64,000 nucleotides of DNA from Maratus speciosus (lineage: Eukaryota; Arthropoda; Arachnida; Araneae; Salticidae). Shown piece by piece: positions 12,576-23,287 of this stretch. Position 1 is the first letter of the stretch. Every line of letters starts with the position of its first letter. The translations under genes were made by a program, and so were the position numbers. Below the pieces are notes generated by a model. It saw only the letters and a list, made by a program, of their open reading frames with translations, had not been told where the DNA came from and did not search any database. Where the stretch lies: positions 319,792,283-319,856,282 of the forward strand of contig OZ010791.1 of NCBI GenBank assembly GCA_963932465.1, read 5' to 3'.

Positions 12576-12583
12576 TGACGTCA
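12576..12583. promoter_or_regulatory. TGACGTCA palindrome (CRE-like site 4)
   Basis: Perfect palindrome in the context TTATATGACGTCATTTTTCC. A near-match, TGACGTAA, follows at about 12872. Confidence 0.3.
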
Positions 12584-13062
12584 TTTTTCCACTTCCAATC
12601 TCGAAATTTGAAAACAAATCATGACGGAACAAAGTGTTTTGACAAGTAACTATTTTAGAAATATGAATTTGTAATGAGAAAACTACTTGGACCACAACGT
12701 CGTATATATGTCGTGTACTACTACGTCAACCAATTTCGTCAAATTATACAAATCGCCAAACTATTCGCCAAATTATACAAATTGACATAATTTTTATTTT
12801 AACTAACGAAAGAACAAATAAAAAAGCCATTAATAAAAATACAGATAAAAAGTTGAATTAAAAATCGTTTGATGACGTAACAAACACGCGTATCGTGTTT
12901 AATGTCAAGAGATTATGACATTTACGATCAACCAGTATTGGCATTTAATCTTGTAATTTGGCAATAGTTTTTTGGTCGGTTGGATAATCAAGTAGTACCG
13001 GAAAAACTTTAACATAGAAAGATAAATTCTCACTTGAAATGTAGTATGTAATAACATATATA

Positions 13063-13742
13063 GGGTGTCCCAAAAATCCCTACCGTATTTTAAAATTCAA
13101 TATAAAATCAATTAATTTTCGTACAGGAGTGCAGTTTGGACTAAAATGCTTCTTACGATTTAAAGTTTTCTTCAAGCAAATGAAAAAAGTTAGCTCCAAA
13201 CTTTGACCATAGATGGCGCAACTTGTCCGTATGTTTTGTTTCAAGCATACGTTTTAACAGATTTTCAGATTAGTTTCGACGCTGTGACGTAGAAGTGGCT
13301 CCCACCGAAAAAGGTCAAAGTGTATTCTTCTGTTGTGGCTGACACTGAAATATTGAAGACAATAATTACGCATGTGTTCCAGTCAAATCCGCAATCAATG
13401 CTAGCGAATACGTGGATTGAACTTGAGTTCCGTTTGTATGTGGCTCGAGCTGCGAAAGGTGGACGCATTCAACTATGGTAACAGATGCACAAATTACTCT
13501 TTTGTAACTGCTTTTGACAAAATTGAAGTAACTGTAATTTATTTTCTTGAGTTTCTGATGCTTTTTTTCCGATAACGTAAGGTACCTATGGGTGAAGTTT
13601 GAAACTATTTTTTTTTTTTATTCGCTTGAAAAAAAACTTTTCATCCTGAGAAGCATTTTAGTTTAAGCAGCACTCCTGCACTACAATTATTTGATTTTAT
13701 ATTGAACTTTTTAATATGTCAGGGATTTTCAAAGCACCATGT
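13063..13742 (+). mobile_element. mariner/IS630-type transposon relic, ends GGGTGTCCCAAAA
   Basis: The left end is TATAGGGTGTCCCAAAAATC (from 13059). The right end, AGGGATTTTCAAAGCACCATGTATA, is the degenerate complement, with further inverted similarity inside (CAGGAGTGCAGTTTGGACTAAAATGC versus the complement of 13655-13685). The flanking TA fits a Tc1/mariner-type insertion. The ~680-bp element is an internally deleted copy that keeps the 3' end of a transposase gene on the plus strand (separate entry). Age is suggested by mismatches between its ends. Confidence 0.75.
13296..13481 (+). pseudogene. C-terminal fragment of a DDE (mariner/IS630-like) transposase
   Basis: One frame stays open for 61 codons to a TAA at 13479-13481. 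It reads through FQSNPQSMLANTWIELEFRL and ends in a short basic/aromatic tail (KGGRIQLW). The pattern NP..L..TW.ELE.RL..CRA..G..I is one I know from the extreme C-terminus of IS630/mariner-like transposases in arthropods. No catalytic Asp region is present, because the N-terminal and core parts have been deleted. The minus-strand open frame at 13265-13468 is a shadow. Orientation and position between inverted ends support an internally deleted element. Confidence 0.6.
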
Positions 13743-13745
13743 ATA

Positions 13746-15520
13746 TTAAAAGCCTTTTGTAAATGTACAATAAATTTAGATTTCTTTTACACCCATACAG
13801 TCGAATAATCTCATGCAAGTTAAATGCAACGCATCTGGTTGCCAACAGTAGCTAGTGCACTTATTATCTTATTATCCTCTTTCTTCTCGATACTGATAAA
13901 AGAAACATTTATCTTGATATAAGAAATAGGAAAGTAAAAGCGAAAAAGAAACGAAACGCCAAGAAAAAAGGGTTGATGGTTCTTTTCGGATGATTTTGTA
14001 TCCTAAGTTGTTACCGGAACTTTATGTTCATCCATCACTTATTCAACACATTCATCATTTACAGATTTTTTTTCTATACTTGGAAAGTTTTGACATTTAT
14101 CTTTTGAATTTTTTTAAACTGACTTCTTTTTTGCACATTTCATTTTTTTGTTGTAAATGTTAAGGCATCGAAGCCCCCCCCCTTTTTTTTTATCTTTGTT
14201 TAAATTAAATTTATCGGTGTAAAAATGATTATGGAGTACTAATAAAAATGTTAGTTTTTTTCATGTATGTAATTTATCTGTACGTAATTTTATAAATATT
14301 TTCATATGCTAAAATAAAAAAAATGCTTAAAAAACAGCTGTATATATGTTTTCTTCTATCATAAATGTCAAATAAGTCAAAACATAATACCAAAAAAATA
14401 TTTTAACTACATTTCGTATTAAGTTTCTATGAGTTATTTATGTTAAATAATTGTTATTCTGACAGATTCGTTATTATCTGACTTTTCTTTCAGATAAAGA
14501 AAAATACCCACATTCTAATATACAGTAATTTAATATATCTTTGCAGATTTGTTTTCCGATATTATAATATAAATAAATGTATATTGCACATACATATCTT
14601 AAGGTATCGACGTTCCTTTCCTTTTCTTAAAATTATTATTTCTCTTTTAGTTAATATATCAGAACTACTGAAATTTTTATATTTGTTGTTGAAAGAAACT
14701 ATATCTTATAAAATATTTGTTTGTAACATACATTAATTTTAATAGGCCATATCATAATAGAGGAAATGTTACATTTTTATTTGATTACTATCATGATTTC
14801 CCAAAGAACAATAGTAAAATAGTTACTACTTGATTTCGTTCTTTAAAATCGTAGCACCATAAGTTATTTTACTTTAATACATATTTCATGGATATATAAT
14901 AAAGAAAGAAAAACATTTAGTTAGACACAGTTTTTTTTTTTTTTTAGTGTTTTCTTTCTTCTAACGGACTAACATTGAAAATTATTGTTTATTTTCCACT
15001 AAAACATGCCACCAATGGTGTCAAAAAATCCTTAAATAATTTCTTCTTCAATAATGCAAAAGTTCGCATAAGTTAACACAAATTAGAATTTTTATTTTCC
15101 TGGCATTTGACATAACTAAAATCTTAGTACTCGATGTTTCGAAGAGCGTTCCATCCATATTATAGGAAATCGCATAACTACATTTTTTAAAGAGCACTTT
15201 ATATATTTTCCACATATTCTTTGTTTTCTAAATTTTACATAAAACTATTTCATATTGAAGTAGTGGATCTCATGATACGGCCTAATTGTTAAGACAGTTT
15301 TGCGATTTTGTTTTTTGTCTAAATCTTGCATATAGCAAAATAATTTTCTAGCATTAAATTTATAAATTTTACCATTTATAAATGTAGATATTTTAGTTCG
15401 TCTAAACTGATCAAAAGTTCATTACGTACGGAGTAAACAGTAAATTGGTGCAAGTGATTACGCTCTTAATAATCACATGAAACAAAATAAAAATTACTTG
15501 TATTCTTAAAATATAGAGGA
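13746..15520. other. AT-rich DNA, no recognised gene
   Basis: Poly-C/poly-T (14173-14190) and poly-T (14932-14946) runs are the only structures. I see no coding similarity and no long repeat. Confidence 0.55.
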
Positions 15521-15527
15521 AAAGATA

Positions 15528-16425
15528 TAAATATGGGCACCCTCTTTTGTTATTCACTTAAATTGGCTTTCATTTTAATTTTTTTTTTTAGATTTTTGAG
15601 CTTCATCAACAACTATAACAAGTTTACTAAATTAGAGGATGCAAAACGATGATTAATATCAATTATTTCAATTCAAAAACGAAAATTTACAAAAATCATT
15701 GAAAAAAATCACCAGAAAAAATCGGGTGGAAATATGGGCTGTCTCCAAAAAAGATTATAAAAACTAGTGTAAAATATTTTAAAACAGGATAATACAATAC
15801 AGAAGGGTACAGAATTTATTTATTACAGAAAAAAATTATTTTCAGAAATCGAAAACATAACTGGCTCTTTCAGCCCGGCACAATCTATGTGTGCCTACAT
15901 TTGGCACATAGCACATTTAACACACACTTCTCTGCGAGTGTCTTTCCATCACAAAAGATGCAAGTTGCATCACTCGAGGATAGTTTTGTCCAATCGTTGA
16001 TATCCAGGTTCATATCATCATCGTTGTCCACAAGGGGAAGGTCAGTGATGAGTCAGAGGACAAATCGTATCTTTCGCGGGCAGATTTTTCTTTGAAGACG
16101 TTTGGCCTTCCTACCCCTGGCCCCCTGCCCTGTCTCTTACTCCGGAAAAACTCAAGGATGTCTTCTTGAGTTCGCTTTTATCAAGCGACTTTGTCAACTG
16201 ATCCTTGCATGGTGATCCAGTGATGACGCCGAACCTTGCTGCTTTGCGCCCAAGAGTAGTGGTTCTGTTCTTCATGTTGGGCACAGGAGATATGTCGACC
16301 GAAGGAACTAAATTTAAAGTTCCCGGGGAACATTGCGGTGTTTCAGCAGCCTCATGAATTAGCACAGCTAGAGTTAAATGTGCTTGTATATCATGATAAT
16401 TCGCAAAAGAGGGGGTCCATATTTA
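15528..16425 (-). mobile_element. internally deleted transposon with 28-bp inverted ends
   Basis: TAAATATGGGCACCCTCTTT at 15528 continues to TTGTTATTC (to 15555). Its inverted counterpart at 16395-16425 reads, on the minus strand, TAAATATGGACCCCCTCTTT then TGCGAATTATC. Between them lies a minus-strand relic of a transposase C-terminus (separate entry). A further copy of the terminal motif, GGTGGAAATATGGGCTGTC, lies about 200 bp inside the left end (15724), so the left terminus seems to have two related sites. Exact boundaries and target duplication are not clear. The link to a pogo/Tigger-like (DDE_1) transposase rests on the protein tail only. Confidence 0.65.
15830..16380 (-). pseudogene. 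C-terminal part of a pogo/Tigger-like (DDE_1) transposase with cysteine-rich tail
   Basis: The 84-codon minus-strand frame (16365-16111) contains SPVPNMKNRTTTLGRKA and ITGSPCKDQL, which resemble the proline/serine-rich linker (I.P.P....R..RKA...ITSSPYK..L) after the catalytic core in many arthropod DDE_1 transposases. Past a frameshift, the same strand reads DATCIFCDGKTLAEKC, VLCAKC and, in another frame, HIDCAGLKEP. Together this is the small C..C...W..C..C..W.H..C.G zinc-binding-like tail usual for the family, here with the tryptophan lost. There are at least two frameshifts and no catalytic region, so it is dead. The plus-strand frame at 15889-16095 is a shadow. Confidence 0.6.
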
Positions 16426-16978
16426 CACCAACCCCAACTAAGAAAGATGGGCCCCTTGACATGTCGTACTAAAGACGTGCAAGACTAAAGGCGCGCTTTT
16501 AAAAGAAGCTTAGGACCTTCGCTTTTCCAATATCACTCTGAAATTATTTTAAACTAACTATAAGGACATGAAAAGAAAGCGATTACAGATACCTGTCCAA
16601 ATTTTGGAGTTCCGATAAAACACTAATTTAGCTCATTAACTCATGGCGCATTTACGCTATTTAATAAAATGGTACCAACTGCACTCTATTAACTTATATC
16701 AACATGTTCAATATTACATTAAACAATTTTTCCTTTTTAATTCCATGATTAATTTCATGAATATGTAATAGACATATTATATATTCAAGTATTTCGAGCG
16801 TAATTTCACTGCTGTTAATTAATTGAAAAAAGAATTAAAATTATACATGTGTTCACCGATGCTGGGTTTGTTTCTGTCTCATGTTTCGCCGCAGGATTGT
16901 GTGCTCATGAAGACTATTCCATCTTGTGCTGCAGTTGCAGTCTTATCAACATATATGGGAAATGCTAAGCCGGGCATC

Positions 16979-17051
16979 GTCCTCATAGCTTAATTTGGAG
17001 AGCACTTGGAGCGCTATTCCAAAGGTTCCGGGTTTGATTCCGGGTTTGGAC
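16979..17051 (+). tRNA. tRNA-like sequence, 73 nt (degenerate tRNA or SINE head)
   Basis: A 73-nt cloverleaf can be drawn: acceptor GTCC/GGAC with two inner mismatches, D stem GCTT/GAGC, a perfect 5-bp anticodon stem TTGGA/TCCAA around the loop GCGCTAT, and a T arm CCGGG-TTTGATT-CCGGG with one mismatch. An A-box-like TAGCTTAATTTGG (16986) and a B-box-like GGTTTGATTCC (17031) are about 45 nt apart, and a run of T follows (TTTTT, 17053). Position 33 is C rather than T, and the anticodon would be GCT, but no long serine-type variable arm is present. That argues for a pseudogene or a SINE head rather than a working tRNA-Ser. Confidence 0.45.
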
Positions 17052-18560
17052 ATTTTTCACATTGTTGGTTCTACGCTTCGTTAGAAATGTGATAAATCAC
17101 ATATTGTATATTCAAATGTATTATTATTTTTATTTTCTGTAAAAATTAAAATAACACACTATGTTACATTAATGAATGTGAAGAAATATAGATAAGCAAC
17201 TTCGGTAAAAGACAGAGAGTTTATTTGTACAAGATTCTTTAGGTCAAAATTAACGTTTGAACCTTAGAAAGCTATGCATTATGATGACAGGCTTTATTAT
17301 TATGGTGATTATACACATTTAAATCCGTGTAACTATTTTCGTGTGTGTGTTTTTGTACAAAATGTGACATTTTTCGATTATAAAAAAACTATTATATATA
17401 TCCACATAATAGGTCGGAGGCAAAAACTTTATGGTGTGTCGTCTAAGAATGATGTTTTGGAATACCTGTCTTTCACACCCATAGACTATAACAGTTGCGA
17501 ATTCTTTTATCATATTTTCTATTTTATCGATAGAATTTATGCGCACCAAGCAGTAGACTGGCATTTAGTGAAGCTCAGAAAAGTCTATAACAAGTTAAAA
17601 CTTACATCTAGATTTCATCGGTGATATTCAGCACTGTAACTGAATTCTTGTGTTTGTCCGTGGAAATAAAATATAAAAGTTAAAGACACCTTATTTTAAA
17701 AAAAAGTATGCTGTTGTACGGTTCTATAATGCATTTCTATTTCATTGTGTTTGAAGCAGCCTAATACACTATATTTTATTAAAAATATGTTGTAGTGTAC
17801 CTCAGAAATGCATTTCAAATTCCACTGTGTTTGAGGTCGACTAATATCGTTAAAATTTACAGCAAACCCCATTTTTATCGAGAATAAAGTAATCCAATAT
17901 TTTTGTGTACCTCTGTAAACGAAATATAAATCCTACACACTATTTCAAAAAGCGAACATCTTATAATAAACCTCAATAACATATTCCAATGACATGGTAA
18001 TTAAAGTATATTTACGGAAAATGGATCGCGAACAAACGTCAGGTAGACAAGCAAAGCCATAAACACGTTTCAGCTTTCTTAATCGGAGACATCAAAAACT
18101 ATATAAGTTCAAGGTTTAAATTTTTTAAAGAATCAATAAAAACTCAGCAAAACACAAATGCTAGATATTTTTAAAACTAATCTGTACTCAATATTTTTCC
18201 TAAATCTTTGAATTATGTACGTCTTTTAATAGCTAATTATTTTATATGTTCTTTAAAAAAGTAAACATATTTTTTTTAATATGAGTATGTTTGGGATATT
18301 TTATTATATTTTGGATATGTTGTTTAGCAGCAAATGAGACTTAGTGTACTAAAAATCTAGAAAATCATTAATTATATTTACTTAGGAATTTGATAAAATA
18401 TACACAAATTATTTACCTCTGCATCACAAGTATTGGAATTAACTACAGAAGTACCGAGTACTACCAATTTTGAAAATCACTATGCCCTAATAGTAATATT
18501 CGTCTTAATAAAATGCAGAATTCTGAGATTAAAAAAGGTGCATATAACTATTTGTAAGAA
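17052..18560. other. AT-rich DNA with an unexplained 116-codon open frame
   Basis: The frame at 17274-17624 (plus) begins MHYDDRLYYYGDYTH and is rich in Tyr, Phe and Ile. The opposite strand is also open over 17319-17564. I recognise no domain, signal peptide or splice context, and composition explains much of it. It may be chance. The rest of the interval shows nothing. Confidence 0.35.
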
Positions 18561-18563
18561 TTA

Positions 18564-20154
18564 CAGTGCGTTAAGGAATTATAAGACAACTTTGATTTTG
18601 AAACTAATGAAGTAAATAAGGTTTATATTTATAGTTTAAACATATATAGTTGAGCTATCAAAATACAACATATTTATTAAAATTAATTTGCAATAATTTT
18701 GAATAATGCTAAAAATATGTATGTTAACAAAAATATAAGCAATTATTGAAAAATAAACTGTTAACAAATTATAAGACCACCTGTGTAAAATCAAAAATAA
18801 AATGTAAATTAATACGATATTGGTCCTCCATTTTTCCTTATAACCTCAAACACTCTTTTTTTCAAAAAAGTGACCAGGTTATTAAATACAGATAAAGAAA
18901 TTTTGGGACATTCTTTTACAATGGCTACTTGTAGTTTATTGGCAGAAAAAAAAACTGTTTATTATTAGCATAAACTTTGCGATTTAATACAGCCAAAAAC
19001 ATTTCCATAGGGTGCAAGTCTGGACTTCCACTTGGCCACGAGAAAACATGATTTGTTCCTATTTTGAACCATTTCTGGGTGGATTTAGACACATGTCAAG
19101 AAGCATTGTCCTGCTGAAACATCCAGTTAGCACCATCTAAAAAAGGATCAAACGGTATCAAATGTTCATATAGCATAGCATGTTATTGCGTAGAATTCAT
19201 ATGCCCCGAATTTTGGGTTAAATCGCATAACCTATTATGACTAAAAGCTTCTCAAATCATTACTGATCCTCATCCCATTTATCGGCTGAAGCATTGATCC
19301 GGTTCCTTCCTCAAATCATGCCAATAGTGTTTATAACCATCCGGACCGTCAAGTTTAATATTTTTCATCTGAAAATATCACTGGTTTCCATTTCTTGCCC
19401 CATTACATGACATTTTCAGCCAATTTTAGTCTTTCTTCTTTATGCTGTTTCATTAACCTCCGTTTTTTTCATCAGTTTCATACATTTTGCATTGCTATTT
19501 GATTTCAGACTCTTCCAAACTGTTATGTGTGAGGTTCTTTTCCTGAAGTAGTTCGTAATTTACCGAATTGAAAGAGCTTTTTGAGTTGATAATTGAAATA
19601 TTTGTCCATCATCCTGGGCTGTCAAAATTCTTTTTCATCCAGATAGTTTAATTGTATTGGATTCCTCTTTTCTAATTATTTCATTATGAATTGAAGTTTT
19701 AGAACGCTTCTTTAAACGATATATTTCTCGTTCAGATTTACCAGCATCCTTATAAAACCAAAATTTCCTTACTTTGGTCGTAGAAAACTCTTTACACGTG
19801 GCATCTTCAAATATACCGTAAATGACACTATCTAAATCTGCAACTTTTCTTCTCGGGAATATATTCAAGATATACAAACGCATACGTTTTATAATGATTC
19901 TGGTGTAACGTAAATATGCTAATTTGCTAATGTGGTCTTATAATTTCTTAACAGTCACCTTATTTACGTTTACAAAAATTAAAAGATTTTAATAAAATAT
20001 AACTTACATTTTATTGTAGCAGTTATAACAGAAAACGTTCTATGATCAATTTTAAATACACACGCTAAAAATTTGCATATTTTGAAAAACTTGCATATTT
20101 GCTCTTTAGAAGTGCACCAATTCCTTAGTTGTCTTATAATTTCTTAACGCACTG
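18564..20154 (-). mobile_element. Tc1-like transposon with IR/DR termini, inactive
   Basis: A 1591-bp element flanked by TA on both sides (18562-18563, 20155-20156). Outer ends: CAGTGCGTTAAGGAATTATA at 18564 and the complement CAGTGCGTTAAGAAATTATA at the right. A second, related site lies about 195 bp inside each end: CTGTTAACAAATTATAAGAC near 18760 and its inverse, TTATAATTTCTTAACAG, near 19938-19954. Each terminus therefore carries two transposase-binding-like sites, the IR/DR arrangement known from Sleeping Beauty-type and Tc3-like elements. The transposase relic lies between the inner sites on the minus strand. The element interrupted another ORF relic on its right side (20155-20399). Confidence 0.85.
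18860..19883 (-). pseudogene. Tc1/mariner transposase, multiply broken
   Basis: On the minus strand the first frame (19883-19635) contains YKDAGKSEREIYRLKKRSKT, the helix-turn-helix DNA-binding signature of Tc1/Tc3 transposases (GKS.REI...L.RS.T). After stops and frameshifts the same strand shows FSDEK (first catalytic Asp), LDGPDGYKHYW, WMFQQDNAS (second catalytic Asp), then HVSKSTQKWFK and SWPSGSPDLHPMEM, which corresponds to the SPDLNPIE box with the Glu kept. So the catalytic residues survive but the frame does not. The length matches a normal ~340-aa transposase. The leftmost part (18860-18950) is poorly conserved. It is non-functional. Confidence 0.85.
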
Positions 20155-20399
20155 TAGCGTTCCAAATCTCTAAACTTTCGCGCATATTGATTAAGGCACG
20201 TGTATTCATCAGCATGATAGATCACATTTTCTTTATGTTCTATTATTGGCCATTGTAATAGATCTTTCTGCCAACAGGCCTTATCCGCTACGTTAGTATG
20301 TTGTTTCAAACGAAACCTTGAAACAAGCAAAATATATCGGCGAATTTGACCTTGTGTTTTAAAGCTACATAATCTTTCACGTGGAAAGCTGTTCCGCAT
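20155..20399 (-). pseudogene. unidentified ORF relic cut by the Tc1-like element
   Basis: A minus-strand frame from an ATG at 20399 encodes about 80 residues (…RLCSFKTQGQIRRYILLVSR…, …CWQKDLLQWPIIEHKENVIY, HADEYTCLNQY…) before running into the transposon end. The stretch W..DLL.....EH.ENVIYHADE loosely resembles the region before the first catalytic Asp (NADE) of Tigger/pogo transposases, but I am not confident. Removing the transposon with one TA would give a stop codon at once (CGC TAA). Composition is less AT-biased than the surroundings. It could equally be a broken exon of something else. Confidence 0.35.
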
Positions 20400-20814
20400 T
20401 AAAAAAAAATGATAAGACGATATGGTAAAGAATGGCAGAACGATATGAATATACTAAAAACATTAATGTAAAATTATGATACTAACAATGCAAGTCTCAT
20501 CACAATCCGTAAAGTAGAGGCTTTTTTTTAAAAAGCTACTCGCTTATCATGGGCTCTAACTAATTATAGAACTTTCCCCCATAATTATAAAGCTAAGCAA
20601 TGTAGAAAAGGATATAGAATATATTAAGACCATCTTTGAAATTATTGAACTAACGATGTAAATCTCATTAAATTTCATCCAGTAGAACGTTTAAAAAAGT
20701 CTAATCTTTCATAATCGGATTCATCTGGTTATAGAACTTTCTCCAACAATTCTATAACTAGGCAACATACAGGTAAATGCAATATAGTAAAACCATCCCC
20801 GAAACGTTAATTAC

Positions 20815-22378
20815 ACTAGGGAACACAAATTTTGTTGACTTAGATCTGGCACTTGTTTTTGGCATCTAAATCCAAAAATGATCTCAATTTTTTTCTATCA
20901 CGTCAACTTTTTATGCTACAGGATACCCCCAAAATCTTAATTAATGGGGATACTACGGAAAATAAAGAAAAAATTACCAAATATATATTTCATACAACTG
21001 CTGTATATTCTTACTATACACTACACTGTGTTCATACAAGTAGTAAAATCCTTTTACAAAATGAAAAAAATACATATTAAGGAAAAATATTTCGCTTGTA
21101 TATTTCCCTGGAGTGTTCAATTTGTGGACATTCTCGATTGATGCTCCAACAATAGTCAACCATCATATATGCATCCCATCTAGCTTGTTACCGTTCTTCC
21201 ATGAGCTTCAAATCATGGTGGAATTGTTCATCCTGCTCATCACTGACTGCACGAAGATGTTCTGGGAAGTCATCACGATCTCTATGTAGAAAATGAAGTT
21301 CGATGCTCATGTTTCAACGAAACCTTTTGAAGTTCTCTAAAAGTTGCTGGACAATTTCGGTGTAATTTTCTACTCCCGTATTTCCAAGAAAGTCTTTGAC
21401 AAATTTTTGAATGCCAACTAAGTAATTTTTTTGAGTTCTGTCATCGTTCTGATGAAATGTTCATCTGTAATGAGCTGCCGAATCTGTGGACCGTCAAATA
21501 CACCTGCCGTTACTTTTCCAAAAGACAGGTTTGGAAATTTCGAAATGAGATACTTGAAACAGCCTCCTTCAGTTGACAAAGCTTTCGCGAACTGCTTCAT
21601 TTGATCAAGTTTTATACGCAGAGTTGGAAATATTGTGTTGTTTCTGTCGGCAAGTGTCTGATGCAAAATGTTTGGATCACTAGGTTTAAGCTCAGATCTT
21701 GGAGGTCAATTCGACTGGAAACAATGCTTTTCACGAGATCTGCTGTCCCACATACACAAAACAGGGATACGTGGTATATTCACGTTTCTGGCCAAGAAGG
21801 AAATGCACCATATATATGGCAATAGAGATGATCAATTCCTGAATGTAATATTACAATAAATCAATGGCTCTCTTTATGTTCTCATATTCTTTGCGCAAAT
21901 AAACTGAATGGCTTATTGGGACTGTTCGAAATACATTTCCATTGTGAAGGAGCATGCACTTCAAGCTCATCGATGAACAGTCGCCATTCGTCTGTGGTAT
22001 AGGATGGAGTTCCCAACTCGTCCATTAAACCATGTACGTTATGGGAAAAAAACCAAATCCACTGTTACTTCGAAAGTATTGAAGAAATTCACTTTCTCTG
22101 GATCGAAAGTAGGATACATTAGCTCCCTTCTCAAGTAAATGTTTCTCGTGCTGTCTTTATGGTAAGATTTCTGAAGCTTTTTTCTTCCCATAATTCACGC
22201 ACAATTCAGCGTTCAGTGGTCACATTAATGTAAGCTGTAAAGAAAAAACTCGACGTGATAGAAGAAAACTAATTGCAGTTTTTTAACTAGCACGTTTTTT
22301 TGACTTAAAAACAGCTGAAAAATCGAAGTCAACAGAAATTGGGTTAAAAGTTGTTCAGCAATGCTATCTAGGAGTCTA
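20815..22378 (-). mobile_element. 1.56-kb inverted-repeat element encoding an unnamed arthropod protein
   Basis: The insertion sits in a tandem array. A possible 6-bp target duplication, AATTAC, flanks it (20809-20814 and 22379-22384). The ends are imperfectly inverted: ACAAATTTTGTTGACTTAGA with GGCACTTGTTTTTGGC on the left, and (minus strand) AATTTCTGTTGACTTCGATT then CAGCTGTTTTTAAG on the right. Between them the minus strand carries a long decayed coding region (separate entry). I cannot assign a known transposon superfamily. The exact ends are inferred. Confidence 0.6.
21095..22195 (-). pseudogene. decayed gene of a widespread arthropod mobile-element protein, function unknown
   Basis: Reading minus-strand frames in order gives SYFRSRESEFLQYFR, HNVHGLMDELGTPSY, TDEWRLFID, LLHNGNVFRTVPISHSVYL, an intact 82-codon stretch (21666-21418) with TLRIKLDQMKQFAKAL, GVFDGPQIRQLITDEHF, then FLGNTGVENY, NMSIELHFLHRD, DDFPEHLRAVSDEQDEQFHH, and MMVDYCWS. 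This order matches a protein I know from many arthropod genomes as unnamed, with hallmarks DEWRLFID, LLHNGN, PPLHIKLGLMK, GPQIRELM, MSLK.HFLHSHLDFFP, SDEHGERFHQD and MADYCW. Here several frameshifts and in-frame stops separate the pieces, so it is non-functional. Its position between inverted ends suggests the protein belongs to a DNA transposon, perhaps as its transposase; that is inference. Confidence 0.75.
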
Positions 22379-22589
22379 AATTACATTAAATTCCTCCGAT
22401 AGAACGTTTTAAAAAGGCTAAATATTCAAAAACGGGTTCACGGGATTATATAACTTCTCCCCATTTTTTATGTTAGCTAAGCAACATAGAACAATATGCA
22501 ATATAAGAAAACATTCCCTGAAAACTTTTCTAACGAACACTTTAAGTCTCATCAAAATCCATTTAATAGAATTAAAGTCCTAAGCAACC

Positions 22590-23205
22590 GGAACTAAATT
22601 TTGTTTGCATTTATATATATAGTAGATTGTCGAAGCTTAAAGCTGTTTTAGAAATAATCCGCAATTTTGAGAAACTGTGGATAAACAAATCTATATAATT
22701 TTTGTTTACGCAATTGAGCCTAACTTCAAGGACACGCTTGCAACAACAAAAAATGGATTTCTAAAATAAATGAAAATTTTTGTACACAGTAAGAAAGACA
22801 AATATTTCTTAATCTACGAAAATATAATATAACCTCAAAAGAAAATATACAATAGCTACTCCCTAGTTACCCATGAATTCGAAAAGCGTTCATTACCTTT
22901 GAAAGTTTCAGAAATAAATATAATTTCAAGATTTAAAGAATCATTTACAAAAACAATTTTTTTAGCTGCCTCTGGTTTTCGGAAACGTTTTCGAGTAGAT
23001 TTTATAGTGTATTAAACAGTTTTCTCTATAAGTTTTTCAACATGTTTGCTTTATACATGCAACAGTAAGAAATATTTTTTTAATGCTATTGCGAATGCTT
23101 TTAATTTATCATGTTTGTAAATAAAATGTGTTCGTTGAAAATGAAAATGTTTACATGAAGATGGATAGTATCCAAAAAACCTATATTTCAGTTTCAGAAA
23201 ACCTA
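22590..23205. other. AT-rich DNA, nothing recognised
   Basis: No coding similarity or repeat structure was seen. Open frames on both strands at 23051-23334 overlap the small TTAA element and look accidental. Confidence 0.5.
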
Positions 23206-23209
23206 TTAA

Positions 23210-23283
23210 CCACTTCACCGGCGACAGGTATGGGGAAACAGTGGTTTTACCCCCGAGGTATCTCGGGTCAAACAGTGAAGTTG
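23210..23283. mobile_element. 74-bp TTAA-flanked mini-element with central hairpin
   Basis: TTAA at 23206-23209 and 23284-23287. Inverted ends: CCACTTCAC on the left and the complement of GTGAAGTTG (CAACTTCAC) on the right. The centre contains the hairpin CCCGAG-GTAT-CTCGGG, unusually G+C-rich for this window. TTAA targets and C-rich ends suggest a piggyBac-type MITE, one of the shortest possible. Confidence 0.7.
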
Positions 23284-23287
23284 TTAA

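Larger units (their letters stand above)
9301..13058. other. non-repetitive AT-rich DNA, no recognised gene
   Basis: There are only short open frames of low complexity or without recognisable motifs. Isolated less AT-rich patches (11205-11280 and 11500-11690) show no protein similarity that I can identify. Three TGACGTCA palindromes fall here and are listed separately. Confidence 0.5.
20465..22590. repeat. ~170-bp tandem units split by a transposon
   Basis: Phrases such as AGTAGAACGTTTAAAAAAG, TATAGAACTTTCTCC, GCAACATA and ATATAGTAAAACCATCCC repeat in units near 20465-20640, 20640-20808 and 22385-22560, with a partial unit to about 22590. The spacing within each side is ~168-172 bp. The 20815-22378 element lies between the second and third units, so the array predates that insertion. 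Confidence 0.7.

Noticed and set aside
16979..17051. Functional tRNA-Ser(GCT)
   Set aside because: It lacks the long serine variable arm, has C at position 33 and mismatched acceptor and T stems, so it was kept only as tRNA-like.
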